Assembly: GCA_020002265.1 (NCBI GenBank) | Contig: CP048228.1 | Span: 744,001-808,000 of the forward strand | DNA length: 64,000 nucleotides | Direction: 5' to 3' | Origin: Anaplasmataceae bacterium AB001_6 | Lineage (GTDB): Bacteria; Pseudomonadota; Alphaproteobacteria; Rickettsiales; Anaplasmataceae | Shown here: positions 10,079 to 19,984 of the stretch, in pieces | Layout: every line of letters begins with the position of its first letter | How positions within the stretch are numbered: position 1 is the first letter of the stretch | Notes under the pieces: model-generated | Database searches by the model: none | What the model was told of the DNA's origin: nothing | Seen by the model: the letters and a program-made list of their open reading frames with translations, nothing else | Position numbers and translations under genes: made by a program

Positions 10079-11923
10079 TTATCCTTTCTTATTTCTTGCA
10101 GCTCTTTTTCTATCGTTAGCATTTAAATATTTCTTTCTTATGCGAAGATTATTTGGAGTAACTTCAACTAATTCATCATCATCAATAAAAGATATCATAG
10201 CTTCCATAGTCATTTCCTTGGGAGGCACTAATTTAATTGTTTCATCAGTTCCAGAGGCACGCATATTAGTCAATTGTTTACCCTTTATGACATTAACTTC
10301 AAGATCATTACTTCTGTTATGAATACCAACTACCATACCTTCATAGACTTCATCTTGGGGTTTAACGAGCATAATCCCTCGGTCTTGAAGATTAGCTATT
10401 GCATAAGCTACAACTTTTCCGTTTACCATAGAAACAAGAGTACCATTAGACCTATTGACAATACCACCTTTATATGGCGCATATGAATGATACATATGAG
10501 TTATAATCCCTTCACCTCTAGTATCTGTCATAAATTCTGCTTGATACCCAATTAAAGATCTAGCAGGTATTAAATATTCAATACGTACTCTACCTACACC
10601 AAATTCTTGCATTTTCTGCATTTCACCTTTCCGAGCATTAAGTTTTTCCATAACAACTCCAGAAAATTCTGAGGGAAGATCTAATATTAGCTCTTCTATA
10701 GGCTCTAATTTTGCTCCTTTATCACTATAGCGAAAAACAACAGCAGGACGAGATACGCATAATTCAAAACCTTCACGTCTCATATTTTCTATCAATATGC
10801 TTAATTGTAATTCTCCTCGGCCTTTTACCTCAAATACACCATCTTCTTTAGGTTCTATAATAATAGCAATATTATTCTCAGCTTCCTGCGATAATCTATC
10901 TTTTATCATATTAGCAGTAAGACGATTACCATCACGCCCAGCTAAAGGAGAATCATTAACGCTAACAGTGATTGACATTGTAGGAGGATCTACTGGATTA
11001 GCTGGCACAGGAGTTAAATCAGTGCTTGTTGCATCCACGACAGTATCAGCAACTGAAGCATTAACCATTCCAGCAATAGCAACAATATCTCCCTTAACTA
11101 CTTCATCAACTACTATTCGCTCCAAACCAGAAAAAGTATATAATTTAGTTAATCTTGCATTTTCAATGACTTGATTTTGCAAATTTACAACCTTCACATC
11201 TGAATTTAATCTTGCTTTACCTTGAGAAATTTTACCTATTAACATTCTTCCTAAGAATTTATCAGGCTCAAGAAGCGTTACAAGCATCTTAAATGGTTCA
11301 TTATTGTTATCAACGCACATCTCCTTTTCGGAATATTCGACAATAGTATCAAACAATGGTTGCAAATCTTTTTTCTCATCGTTAAGATCACGCACACACC
11401 ATCCATCTCTTCCTACAGCATATAAAGTCGGAAAAAATAATTGCTCTTCTGTAACTTCTAAACTTAAAAATAGGTCTTCAATTTCCGATAAAACTTCGCC
11501 TGGACGAGCTCCAATTTTGTCCATTTTATTTAATACTACTATAGGTCTTAAACCTGCTTTCAGTGCTTTTGTTAAGACAAACCTAGTTTGAGGCATTACA
11601 CCTTCTGCACTATCAATCAATAAAACAACAGAACTAGCCATAGACATTATGCGCTCAACTTCTGCTCCAAAATCGGCGTGACCAGGAGTATCAATAATAT
11701 TGATTTTATAATTCATATAAGGGATGCTGGTACACTTAGCGTAGATAGTTATCCCTCTTTCCATTTCTAAAGGATCACTATCCATGGCTCTAACAGATAA
11801 TTTTTTTAATTTATCATCAGGTAAAGCAAATTTTAACATTTCATCTATTAAAGTTGTTTTACCGTGATCTACGTGTGCAATAACTGCAACGTTTATAATA
11901 CCTTCAAAAACATCTACTGACAT
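10079..11923 (-). CDS. typA: Translational GTPase TypA/BipA
   Basis: Ribosome-associated GTPase. The G domain shows IAHVDHGKTTLIDEML, DSDPLEMERGITIYAK, IIDTPGHADFGAEVERIM and VVLNKMDK in order, followed by EF-G-like beta barrels and the TypA-specific C-terminal region (MYHSYAPYKGG, NRSNGTLVSM). From ATG 11923 the protein is 614 residues, the usual length; the frame is open upstream to a TTG at 11947 but the ATG gives the expected N-terminus MSVDVFEGIINVAVIAHVDH. The gene ends convergently with gltX copy 1 and follows dxs on the same strand. Confidence 0.94.
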   Translation of the reverse strand: MSVDVFEGIINVAVIAHVDHGKTTLIDEMLKFALPDDKLKKLSVRAMDSDPLEMERGITIYAKCTSIPYMNYKINIIDTPGHADFGAEVERIMSMASSVVLLIDSAEGVMPQTRFVLTKALKAGLRPIVVLNKMDKIGARPGEVLSEIEDLFLSLEVTEEQLFFPTLYAVGRDGWCVRDLNDEKKDLQPLFDTIVEYSEKEMCVDNNNEPFKMLVTLLEPDKFLGRMLIGKISQGKARLNSDVKVVNLQNQVIENARLTKLYTFSGLERIVVDEVVKGDIVAIAGMVNASVADTVVDATSTDLTPVPANPVDPPTMSITVSVNDSPLAGRDGNRLTANMIKDRLSQEAENNIAIIIEPKEDGVFEVKGRGELQLSILIENMRREGFELCVSRPAVVFRYSDKGAKLEPIEELILDLPSEFSGVVMEKLNARKGEMQKMQEFGVGRVRIEYLIPARSLIGYQAEFMTDTRGEGIITHMYHSYAPYKGGIVNRSNGTLVSMVNGKVVAYAIANLQDRGIMLVKPQDEVYEGMVVGIHNRSNDLEVNVIKGKQLTNMRASGTDETIKLVPPKEMTMEAMISFIDDDELVEVTPNNLRIRKKYLNANDRKRAARNKKG

Positions 11924-11965
11924 ATAGCAATATCTAAAGAAAATCAAAAACCCAGCAAATTATTT

Positions 11966-13813
11966 TTATTTAGCTCTGACTATTTCTAGCAACTTCAACA
12001 AAATACCTTCCTCATCCATGCCAATGCTTCTATAAGCATCATTAATAGAACCATGGGAAATAAATCTGTCTGGAAAACACATCGAGTGTATATCTTTACC
12101 TGCCAGATTATTTTCTAATATCAATTTATAGATATGAGAAGTAAACCCAGCGTACACACCCTCTTCTACTATCGCTATTTTATCAATTCTCTTAATAAAT
12201 TTCAATATCAAGTCCGCATCTATAGGCTTAGCAAAACGAACATTTATAATTGATACAGAAATTTTATATCTATCAAACAGAATATCACAGATATTTTCTA
12301 TAATGGATAATTTATCTCCAATCGACAAAATAAGCAGATCATTCCCAATTTTTCGCACTACCTGAGCTTTACCTATCTCAAAAGGAATGATATCACAGTC
12401 TCTTATATCATCTATTACCGAATTTTTAGGAAAACGAACAACTGAAGGAGCATTATCTATTACATGAGCAGTCTTTATCATACAACGCAATTCATAAGCG
12501 CTGCTTGGGCACATAACAATAAAATTTGGAAGATTGATAAAATACATTATATCATAACAACCATTGTGCGTTTCTCCATCTCCTCCTACTAAACCTGCCC
12601 GATCAATAATAAATCTTACAGGCGAAGACTGTATTGCAACATCATGTATTATTTGATCATAAGCACGTTGCATAAAGGTGGAGTAAATACAACAAAAAGG
12701 TTTTAAACCATATAAAGCCATTGATGCAGAAAATGTAACAGCATGTTGTTCTGCTATACCAACATCAAATAATCTATCTGTAAACATAAATTTGCTAAGA
12801 CCGGTCCCAGAAGGCATAGCAGCAGTAATAGCAACTACTGTTTCATCAATTGCAGCAATTTTATTTAATTGATTAACAAAAATATTAGAATAGCTATTTT
12901 TTAAATTATTACTTGATAATTCTTTTTTAGATGGAGCAACTGCATGATAACACTCTTTGTTGTTAGCAGGATCATCTAACCCCTTACCTTTTTCAGTAAC
13001 AACATGCACAACTATGGGACAATTAAAAGCTTGTTGATTCTTTAAAAACAAAAATAGCTCCGTTAGAATCAAAAGATCATGACCATCAAATATTCCTATA
13101 TAGAGCGCACCATAAATTTCAAAAATATTTTTCTTATCAGATTGAGCACTTTTATTTAAAATATCAAAAAAATAATCATGTTTTTCTTTTTCATCTAGAC
13201 AATTTAAATTATCAAAGCAATTTTCATTTGTCTCTCTTAAAAAAGCTAAATGCTCATTAAAAGATCCTATGCTTTCAGCTATAGACATCTTATTATCATT
13301 TATAACAATAATCATTTTTTCTTTCACAAAATGAAGATTGTTAAAACTCTCAAAAGATAAACCCGCACTAAGTGCGCCGTCTCCTATAACAGCAATTACA
13401 TCATAATTCTTTTTCAAGATTTTTTTTGACTGCATTATCCCAATTGCAGCCGACAAAGCAGTAGAACTATGACCAGCACCAAAGACATCATAAATACTTT
13501 CACTAATCTTTGTAAACCCAGATATCCCGCTATAACTCCTGATAGTTTCCAAAAGCTTCATTCTTCCAGTAAGGCATTTATGAGGATATGTTTGATGACC
13601 TGTATCCCAGATGATTTTATCGATAGGAGCATTAAAAACATAATGCAAAGCAATTGTCAGTTCAACAACTCCCAGGCCACTTCCCAAGTGCCCTCCAACT
13701 CTTGTTATAGTATCAATTAAAAAACGTCTAACGTAGTCATTATAATCTACAAGATTATCTTTCGACAAAGTCTTTAAATCTTGTGGATCACTTATAAGGC
13801 TAAAATCATTCAC
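11966..13813 (-). CDS. dxs: 1-deoxy-D-xylulose-5-phosphate synthase
   Basis: First enzyme of the MEP isoprenoid pathway, condensing pyruvate and glyceraldehyde 3-phosphate with thiamine diphosphate. Motifs in order: GHLGSGLGVVELTIALHYVF, WDTGHQTYPHK, GAGHSSTALSAAIG, the ThDP motif GDGALSAGLSFESFNN ending in NDN, and the transketolase-type DVGIAEQHAVTFSASMA with the catalytic Glu. At 615 residues it is full length. The start is GTG at 13813-13811; no in-frame ATG lies near. Together with ispG at the right edge it shows that isoprenoids come from MEP, which the genus Rickettsia lacks. Confidence 0.95.
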   Translation of the reverse strand: MNDFSLISDPQDLKTLSKDNLVDYNDYVRRFLIDTITRVGGHLGSGLGVVELTIALHYVFNAPIDKIIWDTGHQTYPHKCLTGRMKLLETIRSYSGISGFTKISESIYDVFGAGHSSTALSAAIGIMQSKKILKKNYDVIAVIGDGALSAGLSFESFNNLHFVKEKMIIVINDNKMSIAESIGSFNEHLAFLRETNENCFDNLNCLDEKEKHDYFFDILNKSAQSDKKNIFEIYGALYIGIFDGHDLLILTELFLFLKNQQAFNCPIVVHVVTEKGKGLDDPANNKECYHAVAPSKKELSSNNLKNSYSNIFVNQLNKIAAIDETVVAITAAMPSGTGLSKFMFTDRLFDVGIAEQHAVTFSASMALYGLKPFCCIYSTFMQRAYDQIIHDVAIQSSPVRFIIDRAGLVGGDGETHNGCYDIMYFINLPNFIVMCPSSAYELRCMIKTAHVIDNAPSVVRFPKNSVIDDIRDCDIIPFEIGKAQVVRKIGNDLLILSIGDKLSIIENICDILFDRYKISVSIINVRFAKPIDADLILKFIKRIDKIAIVEEGVYAGFTSHIYKLILENNLAGKDIHSMCFPDRFISHGSINDAYRSIGMDEEGILLKLLEIVRAK

Positions 13814-13840
13814 TTATAAAAGTATAAAATAAAATACAAA

Positions 13841-15376
13841 TTAAACTTCAGTATATTTTTTCTTCATCAAATCAATTAATTTTCCCTCCATATCCTGTTC
13901 AATTGTAAAAATACAATCAAATAAAGTTTGTTCTGCAAAATGTTTAGTAACAAATTGCAATCCCAATGGCAAACCTTTGTTTGATAATGCATATGGAAAT
14001 GAAACAGAAGGTAAACCAGCAAGACTAATAGGAACAGTAAAACTATCGTTTAAATACATTAGATCATTTGGGATATCTTGTTCAATTCCAAAAGCTTCTC
14101 CGGGGCTAGAAGGTAATAAAAGAACATCGACTTCTTTAAAAATAGAATGGAAGTCTTGTACAATTTTTTCTCTTAAAAAACATGCTTTGCTATAGAAACT
14201 CACATTATTTTGTGATTCACCATATAATTCTTCTCCTTTTTTATCACAGTAAGATAGAACATAAGTTCCAATCATCAATCTTCTCTTTACTTCTTCGCCA
14301 AAATATTCACTACGAACTTTAGTATATAGATCAGTTAAGTTACCCACTTTAAATTCTTTTCCATATCTGATTCCATCATATCGGGCTAAATTAGACGACG
14401 CTTCAGATGAAGAGATCAAATAATAAGCTGGCAAAGCATAGTCCAACATAGAAGTCATATTAACATCTACAATATTAGCACCTAATTTTTTGACATGTTC
14501 AATTGATTTTTTCCATGCATTTGCAACTTCGTCTGATAAACCATCATAATTAAAATATTCAAAAGGCACGCCAATTTTTAATCCAGAAATATGATTTTGC
14601 AAATCATTCATGCAAGGCACAGTCTTTCGTGAAGTAGTAGGATCTTTTTCATCATATCCAGCAATAACCTGAAAAAAATCGACCAAACCTTTCACATCTC
14701 TAGCAAAAATGCCTGCTTGATCCAATGAACTAGCAAAAGAAATCATTCCCCAACGAGAAAATCTACCATAAGTTGGCTTTAAGCCTAATACTCCACAAAA
14801 GGAAGCCGGTTGACGTATAGAGCCTCCTGTATCACTACCAGTAGCTGCTGCACACATAAAAGATGCTGTAGCAGAAGCAGAGCCACCTGACGATCCACCT
14901 GGAACAAGCTTCATTGAGGAATCATCTTTGGTATTCCAAGGGTTAATACATTTACCAAAGTAACTATATAAATTACCTGAGCCCATAGCAAATTCATCCA
15001 TATTTGTCTTACCCAGCATCACAGCACCAGCTTCAAAAATTCTTTTGGTAACGGTAGATTCATATTGAGGTACAAAATCTTCCAACATTTGAGAACAAGC
15101 AGTGGTTCTAACACCTTTAGTGCAAAACAAATCTTTGATTCCAATTGGAATTCCAGTAATATTAGTAATTTTAGAACTATTAGAAGAAAACATTTCATCA
15201 GCTTTTTTTGCTTGTTCAATAGCATAATCTTCTGTAATAGTTACATAAGCATTAAGATCAGAGTTAAATTTTTTTATCATCTTTAAATGAGCATTAACCA
15301 GATCAACTGAACTAAAAGATTTCTTTCTCAATCCCGTTGCCATTTCAGTAATAGTTAAATGACATAGACTATTCAT
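13841..15376 (-). CDS. gatA: Glutamyl-tRNA(Gln) amidotransferase subunit A
   Basis: Amidase-signature enzyme that releases ammonia from glutamine for GatCAB, converting misacylated Glu-tRNA-Gln to Gln-tRNA-Gln. The Ser-cisSer-Lys triad is visible: Lys in GIPIGIKDLFCTKG, the serine-rich loop PGGSSGGSASATASF, and TGSDTGGSIRQPASFCG with the nucleophilic Ser. Also seen are NPWN and GLPLGLQF near the C-terminus. 511 residues is slightly longer than the usual 480-495. The gene sits between trhO and dxs on the same strand with spacers of 7 and 27 bp, consistent with one operon. gatB and gatC are not in this window. Confidence 0.95.
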   Translation of the reverse strand: MNSLCHLTITEMATGLRKKSFSSVDLVNAHLKMIKKFNSDLNAYVTITEDYAIEQAKKADEMFSSNSSKITNITGIPIGIKDLFCTKGVRTTACSQMLEDFVPQYESTVTKRIFEAGAVMLGKTNMDEFAMGSGNLYSYFGKCINPWNTKDDSSMKLVPGGSSGGSASATASFMCAAATGSDTGGSIRQPASFCGVLGLKPTYGRFSRWGMISFASSLDQAGIFARDVKGLVDFFQVIAGYDEKDPTTSRKTVPCMNDLQNHISGLKIGVPFEYFNYDGLSDEVANAWKKSIEHVKKLGANIVDVNMTSMLDYALPAYYLISSSEASSNLARYDGIRYGKEFKVGNLTDLYTKVRSEYFGEEVKRRLMIGTYVLSYCDKKGEELYGESQNNVSFYSKACFLREKIVQDFHSIFKEVDVLLLPSSPGEAFGIEQDIPNDLMYLNDSFTVPISLAGLPSVSFPYALSNKGLPLGLQFVTKHFAEQTLFDCIFTIEQDMEGKLIDLMKKKYTEV

Positions 15377-15383
15377 ACGGCAA

Positions 15384-16190
15384 TTACCTGCATTTTAGAC
15401 AAATTAAATTTCCTTTTGTAAGATCTATCATATCTTCTGTATTCATACAATTACTACATTTTTTACAATATAATTGTACAGGATTGAGTTTTTTATCAAT
15501 CAATACTCTATCATCAAAAACAAAGCAATCTCCTATCCAAAGGTCATCTAAATCGGATGTATCAGCAAAATATTTCAAAATACCACCCTTCAAATGAAAT
15601 ATATTTTCATATCCCATGGATTTAAAAAATGCAGTAGTTTTTTCACATCTTATTCCGCCAGTACAGTACATCGCTATTTTATCTTTTTTAGTAATATTAT
15701 TGGATTGAACCCAATTCTCGACCCATTGTGGAAAATCTCTAAAATTTTCTATATCTGGAACAATAGCATTCTTGAATTTTCCGTAGCAAGTTTCATAATG
15801 ATTTCTCGTATCAATTAAAAAAACTTCCGGATCTTTGATAAGGTCAACCCATTCCTGCGAATTTAAATATTTACCAACATACTGAACATCTAATTCATCA
15901 ATTCCTATTCTGACAATCTCATTTTTAAGTCTAACCCTCATCTTCTTAAAAGGACAAATTAGAGATTGAGCGTAAAAAGGTTGTATTCCCTTTAATCTAT
16001 CATCTGTAGACAAAAAATTGACAAATTTTTCTATATTATCTTTATCTTGCCAAATAGATGCGTTAATTCCTTCCTCTCCAACTAAAAAAGTCCCTTTTAT
16101 TTCTAACTTTATCGCCTCATCATAAATAAGGGATTTCATATCAACATAATTATCTAATAAAGCGAATTTGTAAAAGCCAGCAACGTACAT
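15384..16190 (-). CDS. trhO: tRNA uridine(34) hydroxylase TrhO (rhodanese-like)
   Basis: A rhodanese-domain protein of the YceA/TrhO family, which hydroxylates U34 of certain tRNAs. Residues after ATG 16190 read MYVAGFYKF, then EGINASI, the rhodanese part FLIDTRNHYE and the active-site loop MYCTGGIRCEK with the catalytic Cys. A C-terminal cluster C-x2-C-x2-C ... C-x2-C (CKKCSNC, CLKC) looks zinc-binding. The frame is open 63 bp further upstream to a TTG, but the family starts at the ATG chosen here. It lies 7 bp upstream of gatA on the same strand. Confidence 0.9.
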   Translation of the reverse strand: MYVAGFYKFALLDNYVDMKSLIYDEAIKLEIKGTFLVGEEGINASIWQDKDNIEKFVNFLSTDDRLKGIQPFYAQSLICPFKKMRVRLKNEIVRIGIDELDVQYVGKYLNSQEWVDLIKDPEVFLIDTRNHYETCYGKFKNAIVPDIENFRDFPQWVENWVQSNNITKKDKIAMYCTGGIRCEKTTAFFKSMGYENIFHLKGGILKYFADTSDLDDLWIGDCFVFDDRVLIDKKLNPVQLYCKKCSNCMNTEDMIDLTKGNLICLKCR

Positions 16191-16282
16191 CTTGACCTCA
16201 ACACAGAACCCATAAAACCTTGGAATGATATCACAATAAACTATATATAACAAAATATAAAAATAAATAAGATTCTATTTAA

Positions 16283-17215
16283 TCAAATTTTTTTACTTTT
16301 CACCATAGGGTGCTTTTGTTTTATTATTTCTTCCATATTAGCGTTGGAAACGTGAGTATATATCTGTGTAGTTTTTATGCTACTATGACCCAATATCTCT
16401 TGTACAATTTTTATATTAACATCACGATCGATCATGTGTGTTGCAAACGAATGCCTTAACACGTGAGGAGAAATAAGATAAGAAGGAATGCCAGATTTTA
16501 TTCCAAGAGATTTTAAAGCAATAGCAAAACCTTGCCTAGTCATGTGTTTATCTTCTGTGTTTACTTTTTTTTTGCTTTTTACCCCCCTGGAATCTTTGGG
16601 AAATAACCAAATAGAATCACTATTTCGAACCTTGATATAAGCATATAATGCATCTAAAGCTTTTTCTGTTAAAGGAACTACTCTTTCTTTAGAACCCTTA
16701 CCTTTGACATAAAAAAAATTACCATTGCGTAAATTATTGACATCAGATATTTTTATTGCTAATAACTCAGATACTCTAAGTCCACTAGAATACATAATCT
16801 CAATCATAACGACCATTCTAAGGCCTGAAACAGAAATATCTTTTTCTGCATTTTCCAGCAACATATTAATTTCATCTTCTGTTAAAACCCTTGGTAAAGT
16901 AGCTTCTTTTTTAGGTAATGATAATTTTCTAGTAGGATCGCTATCAATTAATTTTTCTTTTTGTAAAAATCTAAAGAATCCTTTGAGGACAGAAACATTA
17001 CGTATAACAGTTTTATTAGAGATACCATCTTTCTTTCTTTGTAAGAGATAGTTAGTAACATCATGAAAATCAACAGAAAGAACATCTTTAGCGATACAAC
17101 AAAAAAAATGCGTCATGTCAGATCTATAACTTTCAACCGTGTTAGAGACTACATTTTTTTCAACAATCAACATTTCCAAAAACATCTCTAAGTATCTAGA
17201 ATTAGAGATAGCCAT
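16283..17215 (-). CDS. xerD: Tyrosine site-specific recombinase XerD/XerC
   Basis: A 310-residue tyrosine recombinase with an N-terminal SAM-like core-binding domain (residues 1-95) and a catalytic domain. The catalytic set is complete: Arg in YSSGLRVSELLAIK, Lys in VKGKGSKERVVPL, His-x2-Arg in SPHVLRHSFATHM, His in EILGHSSIKTTQ and Tyr in IYTHV. Xer recombinases resolve chromosome dimers at dif. Only one xer gene is visible here; assignment to XerD rather than XerC is by general resemblance and not certain. No dif-like site was located in the window. Confidence 0.88.
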   Translation of the reverse strand: MAISNSRYLEMFLEMLIVEKNVVSNTVESYRSDMTHFFCCIAKDVLSVDFHDVTNYLLQRKKDGISNKTVIRNVSVLKGFFRFLQKEKLIDSDPTRKLSLPKKEATLPRVLTEDEINMLLENAEKDISVSGLRMVVMIEIMYSSGLRVSELLAIKISDVNNLRNGNFFYVKGKGSKERVVPLTEKALDALYAYIKVRNSDSIWLFPKDSRGVKSKKKVNTEDKHMTRQGFAIALKSLGIKSGIPSYLISPHVLRHSFATHMIDRDVNIKIVQEILGHSSIKTTQIYTHVSNANMEEIIKQKHPMVKSKKI

Positions 17216-17220
17216 ATTTA

Positions 17221-17349
17221 TTATATTTCTAGCTCATGAATAACATCTTGTGGTTGTTTTATATTATCAGGAAAAAACAAACAATATAATAAAAAAGATG
17301 CAGCAAAAAAAACAAAAATCAATAATACAAATCTTTTTAATCTATTCAT
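17221..17349 (-). CDS. Predicted small single-pass membrane protein (42 aa)
   Basis: A short open frame on the minus strand between maeB and xerD, not previously named as far as I can tell. It starts with ATG at 17349-17347 and ends with TAA at 17223-17221. The translation begins MNRLKRFVLLIFVFFAASFL, continues LYCLFFPDN and ends in a short polar tail (IKQPQDVIHELEI). Two basic clusters before a 19-20 residue hydrophobic helix predict an N-in inner-membrane topology. It starts 16 bp after the maeB stop and ends 5 bp before the xerD start, so it fits the operon spacing, which supports it being a real gene. Function unknown. Confidence 0.5.
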   Translation of the reverse strand: MNRLKRFVLLIFVFFAASFLLYCLFFPDNIKQPQDVIHELEI

Positions 17350-17365
17350 TCTATTTATACCTCTT

Positions 17366-19639
17366 CTATTTTATATCTTGATCAGTTGCTGCAATAATTG
17401 AAGCATTAAGTATCTCTGATACAGAAGATTTCATAGAAATCACTTGAATTGCATTATTCTCCAAGCCCATAATCATAGGACCAATTACTGTACCTTTAGA
17501 AAATTCCTTAACAAAAGCACATAGTGCACTCGCACTTTCGGATCCTGGCATTATTAATATATTTGCAGTATCAGTCAATTTACAAAACGGGTACATTGAG
17601 AGTTTTTCATAATTTAAAGCAACATCAACGCTCATTTCACCATCATATTCAAAATCTACATTAGAAGCATCAAGAATTTTTAACGCTTCAGATACATTAT
17701 AATTATCTTTACAACCACTACCAAAATTTGAATCTGAGATAAAAGCCACTCGGGGCTTACTTCCAAAAAACTTAGAACGCTTTGCAACTTGAACAGTCAT
17801 ATAAGCTAATTTTTCAGGATCAGGATGATGATCAATAGCCGTATCAGCAATTAAAATACTTTTACTTCCAGAAAAAACAATAGAAGTTGCAAAAGTTTTA
17901 TTATAGTCTTCTCCTAAAACCATAGCTACTTCATTAACTGATTTATAATAAGACCTAGTAAGACCGGTAACTAAAGCATCCCCATCTCCACATGAAAGCA
18001 TGCAAGTAGCAAAAATATTACGGTCTGTTTTTACATCATGAAGGCAATTACGATATAAATAACCTTTTCGTTGTACTTTACTATAAACAAAATTTGTATA
18101 TTCTTCTATTTTATCTGATTTAGCAGAATTAGCGATAATCACTTTATCTTTTAAAAAATGATATACTCCTAATTCTTCCATATTTTGATGTACTCTTTCT
18201 TCACGGCCAACCAATATAGGTACACCATAACCATTACCCACCCATTGCAGAGCTGTCCTTATTACCTTTTTTTCTTCACCTTCAGCAAAAATTATACGCC
18301 TTTTATTACTCTTCAATTTATCACTTAACATATTAATGATATTAGGTGCAGAAGAAAATTTAGATCTCAGTTTATGTTTATATTCCTGTTCATTCCAATT
18401 ATCAGAATTATATTTCAAAGAAACTCCAGATTTAACCGCAGCTTTTGCAACTGCAGCAGAAACTTCTATCACCAATCTAGGATCAAAAGGGGTTGGAATA
18501 ATATAATTTTTCCCGTATTCTATTTTTCTACCAGAATAAGCACTATATACTTCCTCTGGTACTGGTTGACGAGCAAGTTCAGCAATCGCACTAACTGCTG
18601 CCAATTTCATTTCATCATTGATTTTGGTGGATCTAACATCCAATGCCCCTCTAAAAATATAAGGGAAACACATAACATTATTAACTTGATTTACATAATC
18701 AGAACGACCAGTAGCAACTATAGCATCAGGACGTACTTTATATACAACTTCAGGTGATATCTCTGGATCTGGATTAGCCATGGCAAATATAGCCGGATTT
18801 TCTAGCATATCTAATATCATTTCTGGTTTCAAAGCATCCTTTACAGATAATCCTATAAAAACATCCGCCCCTTTTAAAGCATCAGTTAAAGTTCTTCTAT
18901 CAGTATCAACCGAATATTTTTTCTTAATATCAGATAAATTTTCACGCTTATTATGTATTACTCCAGATTGATCACAAACTAAAATATTTTCCTTTTTAGC
19001 ACCTATCATCATAGAAAGGTTAATGCAAGAAACCCCAGCTGCTCCACAGCCGTTAAAAACAATTTTGAGATCTTCTATTTTTTTACCAACAATATCACAA
19101 TAATTCAGAAGTGCTGCTGAAGTGATAATTGCTGTTCCATGTTGGTCATCATGAAAAATAGGAACCGATAATTTCTTTGCCAGAGTCTGTTCTACTTCAA
19201 AGCAGCTAGGAGAAGAAATATCTTCCAGATTAATACCACCAAAAGTACAAGCTATACGCTCTATAGTTTCAATTAATTTTTTAGGGTCTTCTTCATCCAC
19301 CTCTATATCAATCGAATCGATATCGGCAAATCTTTTCAATAATGCTGATTTACCCTCCATCACAGGCTTAGAAGCCATAGCTCCAAGATTTCCTAAGCCC
19401 AAAACAGCTGTTCCATTACTTATCACAGCAACCATATTTCCTTTAGATGTATAATCATATGATTTATCTGGATTTTCTTTAATTTCCAAACAAGGATATG
19501 CAACGCCAGGAGAATAAGCTAATGCAAGATCTCTTTGAGTCACTAGAGGCTTTGTCAATTCGATTGCCAATTTTCCACTTTTATTATCTCTTTTATGGAA
19601 ATCTAGTGCTTCTTTTTTAGATATGGGCAAATCATCCAT
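17366..19639 (-). CDS. maeB: NADP-dependent malic enzyme (MaeB, malic enzyme-phosphotransacetylase fusion)
   Basis: Oxidatively decarboxylates malate to pyruvate. The first ~430 residues form the malic enzyme part: LALAYSPGVAYPCLEI, GNLGAMASKPVMEGKSALLK, FHDDQHGTAIITSAALLNYC and the Rossmann loop VFNGCGAAGVSCINL. The remaining ~320 residues (from about LRSKFSSAPNI) resemble phosphate acetyltransferase, a regulatory domain in this family (VTGLTRSYYKS, IADTAIDHHPDPEKLA). ATG 19639 gives MDDLPISKKEALDFH, a typical start; an upstream TTG at 19657 is less likely. 757 residues is full length. It probably links TCA intermediates to pyruvate in a host-fed metabolism. Confidence 0.93.
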   Translation of the reverse strand: MDDLPISKKEALDFHKRDNKSGKLAIELTKPLVTQRDLALAYSPGVAYPCLEIKENPDKSYDYTSKGNMVAVISNGTAVLGLGNLGAMASKPVMEGKSALLKRFADIDSIDIEVDEEDPKKLIETIERIACTFGGINLEDISSPSCFEVEQTLAKKLSVPIFHDDQHGTAIITSAALLNYCDIVGKKIEDLKIVFNGCGAAGVSCINLSMMIGAKKENILVCDQSGVIHNKRENLSDIKKKYSVDTDRRTLTDALKGADVFIGLSVKDALKPEMILDMLENPAIFAMANPDPEISPEVVYKVRPDAIVATGRSDYVNQVNNVMCFPYIFRGALDVRSTKINDEMKLAAVSAIAELARQPVPEEVYSAYSGRKIEYGKNYIIPTPFDPRLVIEVSAAVAKAAVKSGVSLKYNSDNWNEQEYKHKLRSKFSSAPNIINMLSDKLKSNKRRIIFAEGEEKKVIRTALQWVGNGYGVPILVGREERVHQNMEELGVYHFLKDKVIIANSAKSDKIEEYTNFVYSKVQRKGYLYRNCLHDVKTDRNIFATCMLSCGDGDALVTGLTRSYYKSVNEVAMVLGEDYNKTFATSIVFSGSKSILIADTAIDHHPDPEKLAYMTVQVAKRSKFFGSKPRVAFISDSNFGSGCKDNYNVSEALKILDASNVDFEYDGEMSVDVALNYEKLSMYPFCKLTDTANILIMPGSESASALCAFVKEFSKGTVIGPMIMGLENNAIQVISMKSSVSEILNASIIAATDQDIK

Positions 19640-19984
19640 TTTTATTCTACCAAGCAAAATAACAGAACTATTAGAAATTATATTAACTTAAAAATACAGC
19701 GTTTTGCAAAACAATTTATAATTGTATATATTGTGATAATAATTCAATAAAAATAGAATTAAGGTATAATGAAATTAACAATAGAAATCATCAATAAATT
19801 TTTCAAAAAAAATTAATTTCTTTTCATTATCATCAATAAGCGAATAAGTTATTAAAAAAGCATTAATTATTCTTCGTTATTATCAATAAATAAAAAAAGG
19901 ATTTTTGTTTTTAGTGTATTTCTATGAGTTTACAATATCAAACATATGCTATAATTAAATCACATACCCGAAAATTATTTGAAT
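19640..19984. other. Intergenic region between divergent maeB and ABC-ATPase gene
   Basis: 345 bp, very AT-rich, no gene seen. It contains several copies of a short motif resembling ATCATCAATAA / TTATCAATAA (around 19787, 19829 and 19883) and a well-formed promoter toward the plus strand (separate entry). The repeated motif could be chance in DNA of this composition. Confidence 0.5.
19929..19955 (+). promoter_or_regulatory. Predicted promoter of the ABC-ATPase/tatA unit
   Basis: TTTACA at 19929-19934 and a perfect TATAAT at 19950-19955, 15-bp spacer, preceded by TGC, about 30 bp before the ATG at 19985. The short spacer lowers confidence in the -35, while the -10 is strong. Confidence 0.5.

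Noticed and set aside
10797-11591. Plus-strand open frames inside typA and similar antisense frames across the window
   Set aside because: They lie opposite genes with strong family motifs, have no ribosome-binding sites and encode low-complexity peptides.
11924-11947. Longer TypA starting at a TTG
   Set aside because: The ATG at 11923 gives the family N-terminus; the extra eight residues match nothing in TypA. The same reasoning removed 5' extensions of trhO, maeB, ffh, cpoB, pgsA and the XRE gene.
16283-17215. Phage or island integrase
   Set aside because: Length, domain order and housekeeping context fit the chromosomal XerC/D type; there is no tRNA or attachment site next to it.
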